Positions 5,009 through 5,100 of a stretch of DNA of 5,100 nt are shown here, piece after piece (positions within the stretch are counted from its first letter, which is position 1; every line of letters begins with the position of its first letter). The stretch lies in the NCBI GenBank assembly GCA_009920815.1, contig RFZH01000172.1:1-5100 (forward strand). The letters are read 5' to 3'. This DNA comes from Paracoccaceae bacterium (lineage in GTDB: Bacteria > Pseudomonadota > Alphaproteobacteria > Rhodobacterales > Rhodobacteraceae). Under the pieces are notes generated by a model. It saw only the letters and a program-made list of their open reading frames with translations, did not search any database and was not told where the DNA came from. A program made the position numbers and the translations under genes.

Positions 5009-5100
5009 TTACATATTGGGATAGTTTGGACCGTCTCCGCCCTGTGGTGTGACCCAAGTGATATTCTGGCTTGGGTCTTTGATATCACAGGTTTTACAAT
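5009..5100 (-). CDS. Electron transfer flavoprotein-ubiquinone oxidoreductase, C-terminal end (partial)
   Basis: Only the last 30 codons are in the window; the gene runs beyond position 5100. Read on the minus strand they begin CKTCDIKDPSQNITWVTPQ and end GGDGPNYPNM before TAA at 5009-5011. This is the highly conserved C-terminus of ETF-QO (ETFDH family), which passes electrons from electron transfer flavoprotein, fed by acyl-CoA and other dehydrogenases, to ubiquinone at the inner membrane. The two cysteines of C-K-T-C are the last two ligands of its [4Fe-4S] cluster; the other two ligands and the FAD and quinone domains lie outside the window. The split codon before the first cysteine ends in AT, which agrees with the His found there in the family motif C-x-H-C-K-T-C. 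A terminator-like hairpin follows. The identification rests on a short but very distinctive stretch. Confidence 0.92.
   Translation of the reverse strand, partial: CKTCDIKDPSQNITWVTPQGGDGPNYPNM

Noticed and set aside
1..5100. Mobile element, CRISPR array, tRNA or novel defence system
   Set aside because: Every stretch longer than 130 bases is covered by a recognisable core gene; no transposase, repeat-spacer pattern, long direct repeats or tRNA-like cloverleaf was seen on either strand.

Overview
The window looks like an ordinary chromosomal core region of an alphaproteobacterium, most likely of the Rhodobacterales (Roseobacter group). The protein repertoire and style support this: a YdcH/DUF465 small protein, a COG4123-type methyltransferase next to a DUF2007 protein, a long-chain polyprenyl diphosphate synthase, IspE, an exported TPR protein and an ETF-ubiquinone oxidoreductase. 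The taxonomic placement is inference from gene content and protein resemblance, not from a search. Coding density is high and there is no sign of a phage, transposon, CRISPR array, RNA gene or recent insertion.

Layout. Positions 1-321 hold a small stand-alone minus-strand unit: a consensus-like promoter, an AT-rich leader, a strong Shine-Dalgarno, a 54-aa YdcH-family gene and a rho-independent terminator. Positions 322-1295 hold a two-gene minus-strand operon, DUF2007 followed by a methyltransferase, joined by an ATGA overlap. A 52-bp divergent spacer separates it from the only plus-strand gene, the polyprenyl diphosphate synthase (1348-2349). That gene converges on ispE with only 9 bp between the stop codons. 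ispE (2359-3198) overlaps by 8 bp the end of an upstream gene for a secreted or periplasmic TPR protein (3191-4882), so those two form a minus-strand operon. Upstream again, a spacer with a perfect 10-bp hairpin follows the last 30 codons of ETF-ubiquinone oxidoreductase (5009-5100), which is cut by the window edge.

How the genes fit together. Three of the seven genes touch one metabolic line. IspE makes an intermediate of the MEP route to IPP and DMAPP, the polyprenyl synthase condenses those units into the ubiquinone side chain, and ETF-QO reduces ubiquinone. The TPR, DUF2007, YdcH and methyltransferase genes have no evident role in that line. I found no new system here. The points most worth checking are regulatory: a possibly leaderless DUF2007 transcript, a hairpin with competing arms after the ETF-QO gene, tail-to-tail genes without a visible terminator, and an exported TPR protein coupled in translation to ispE.
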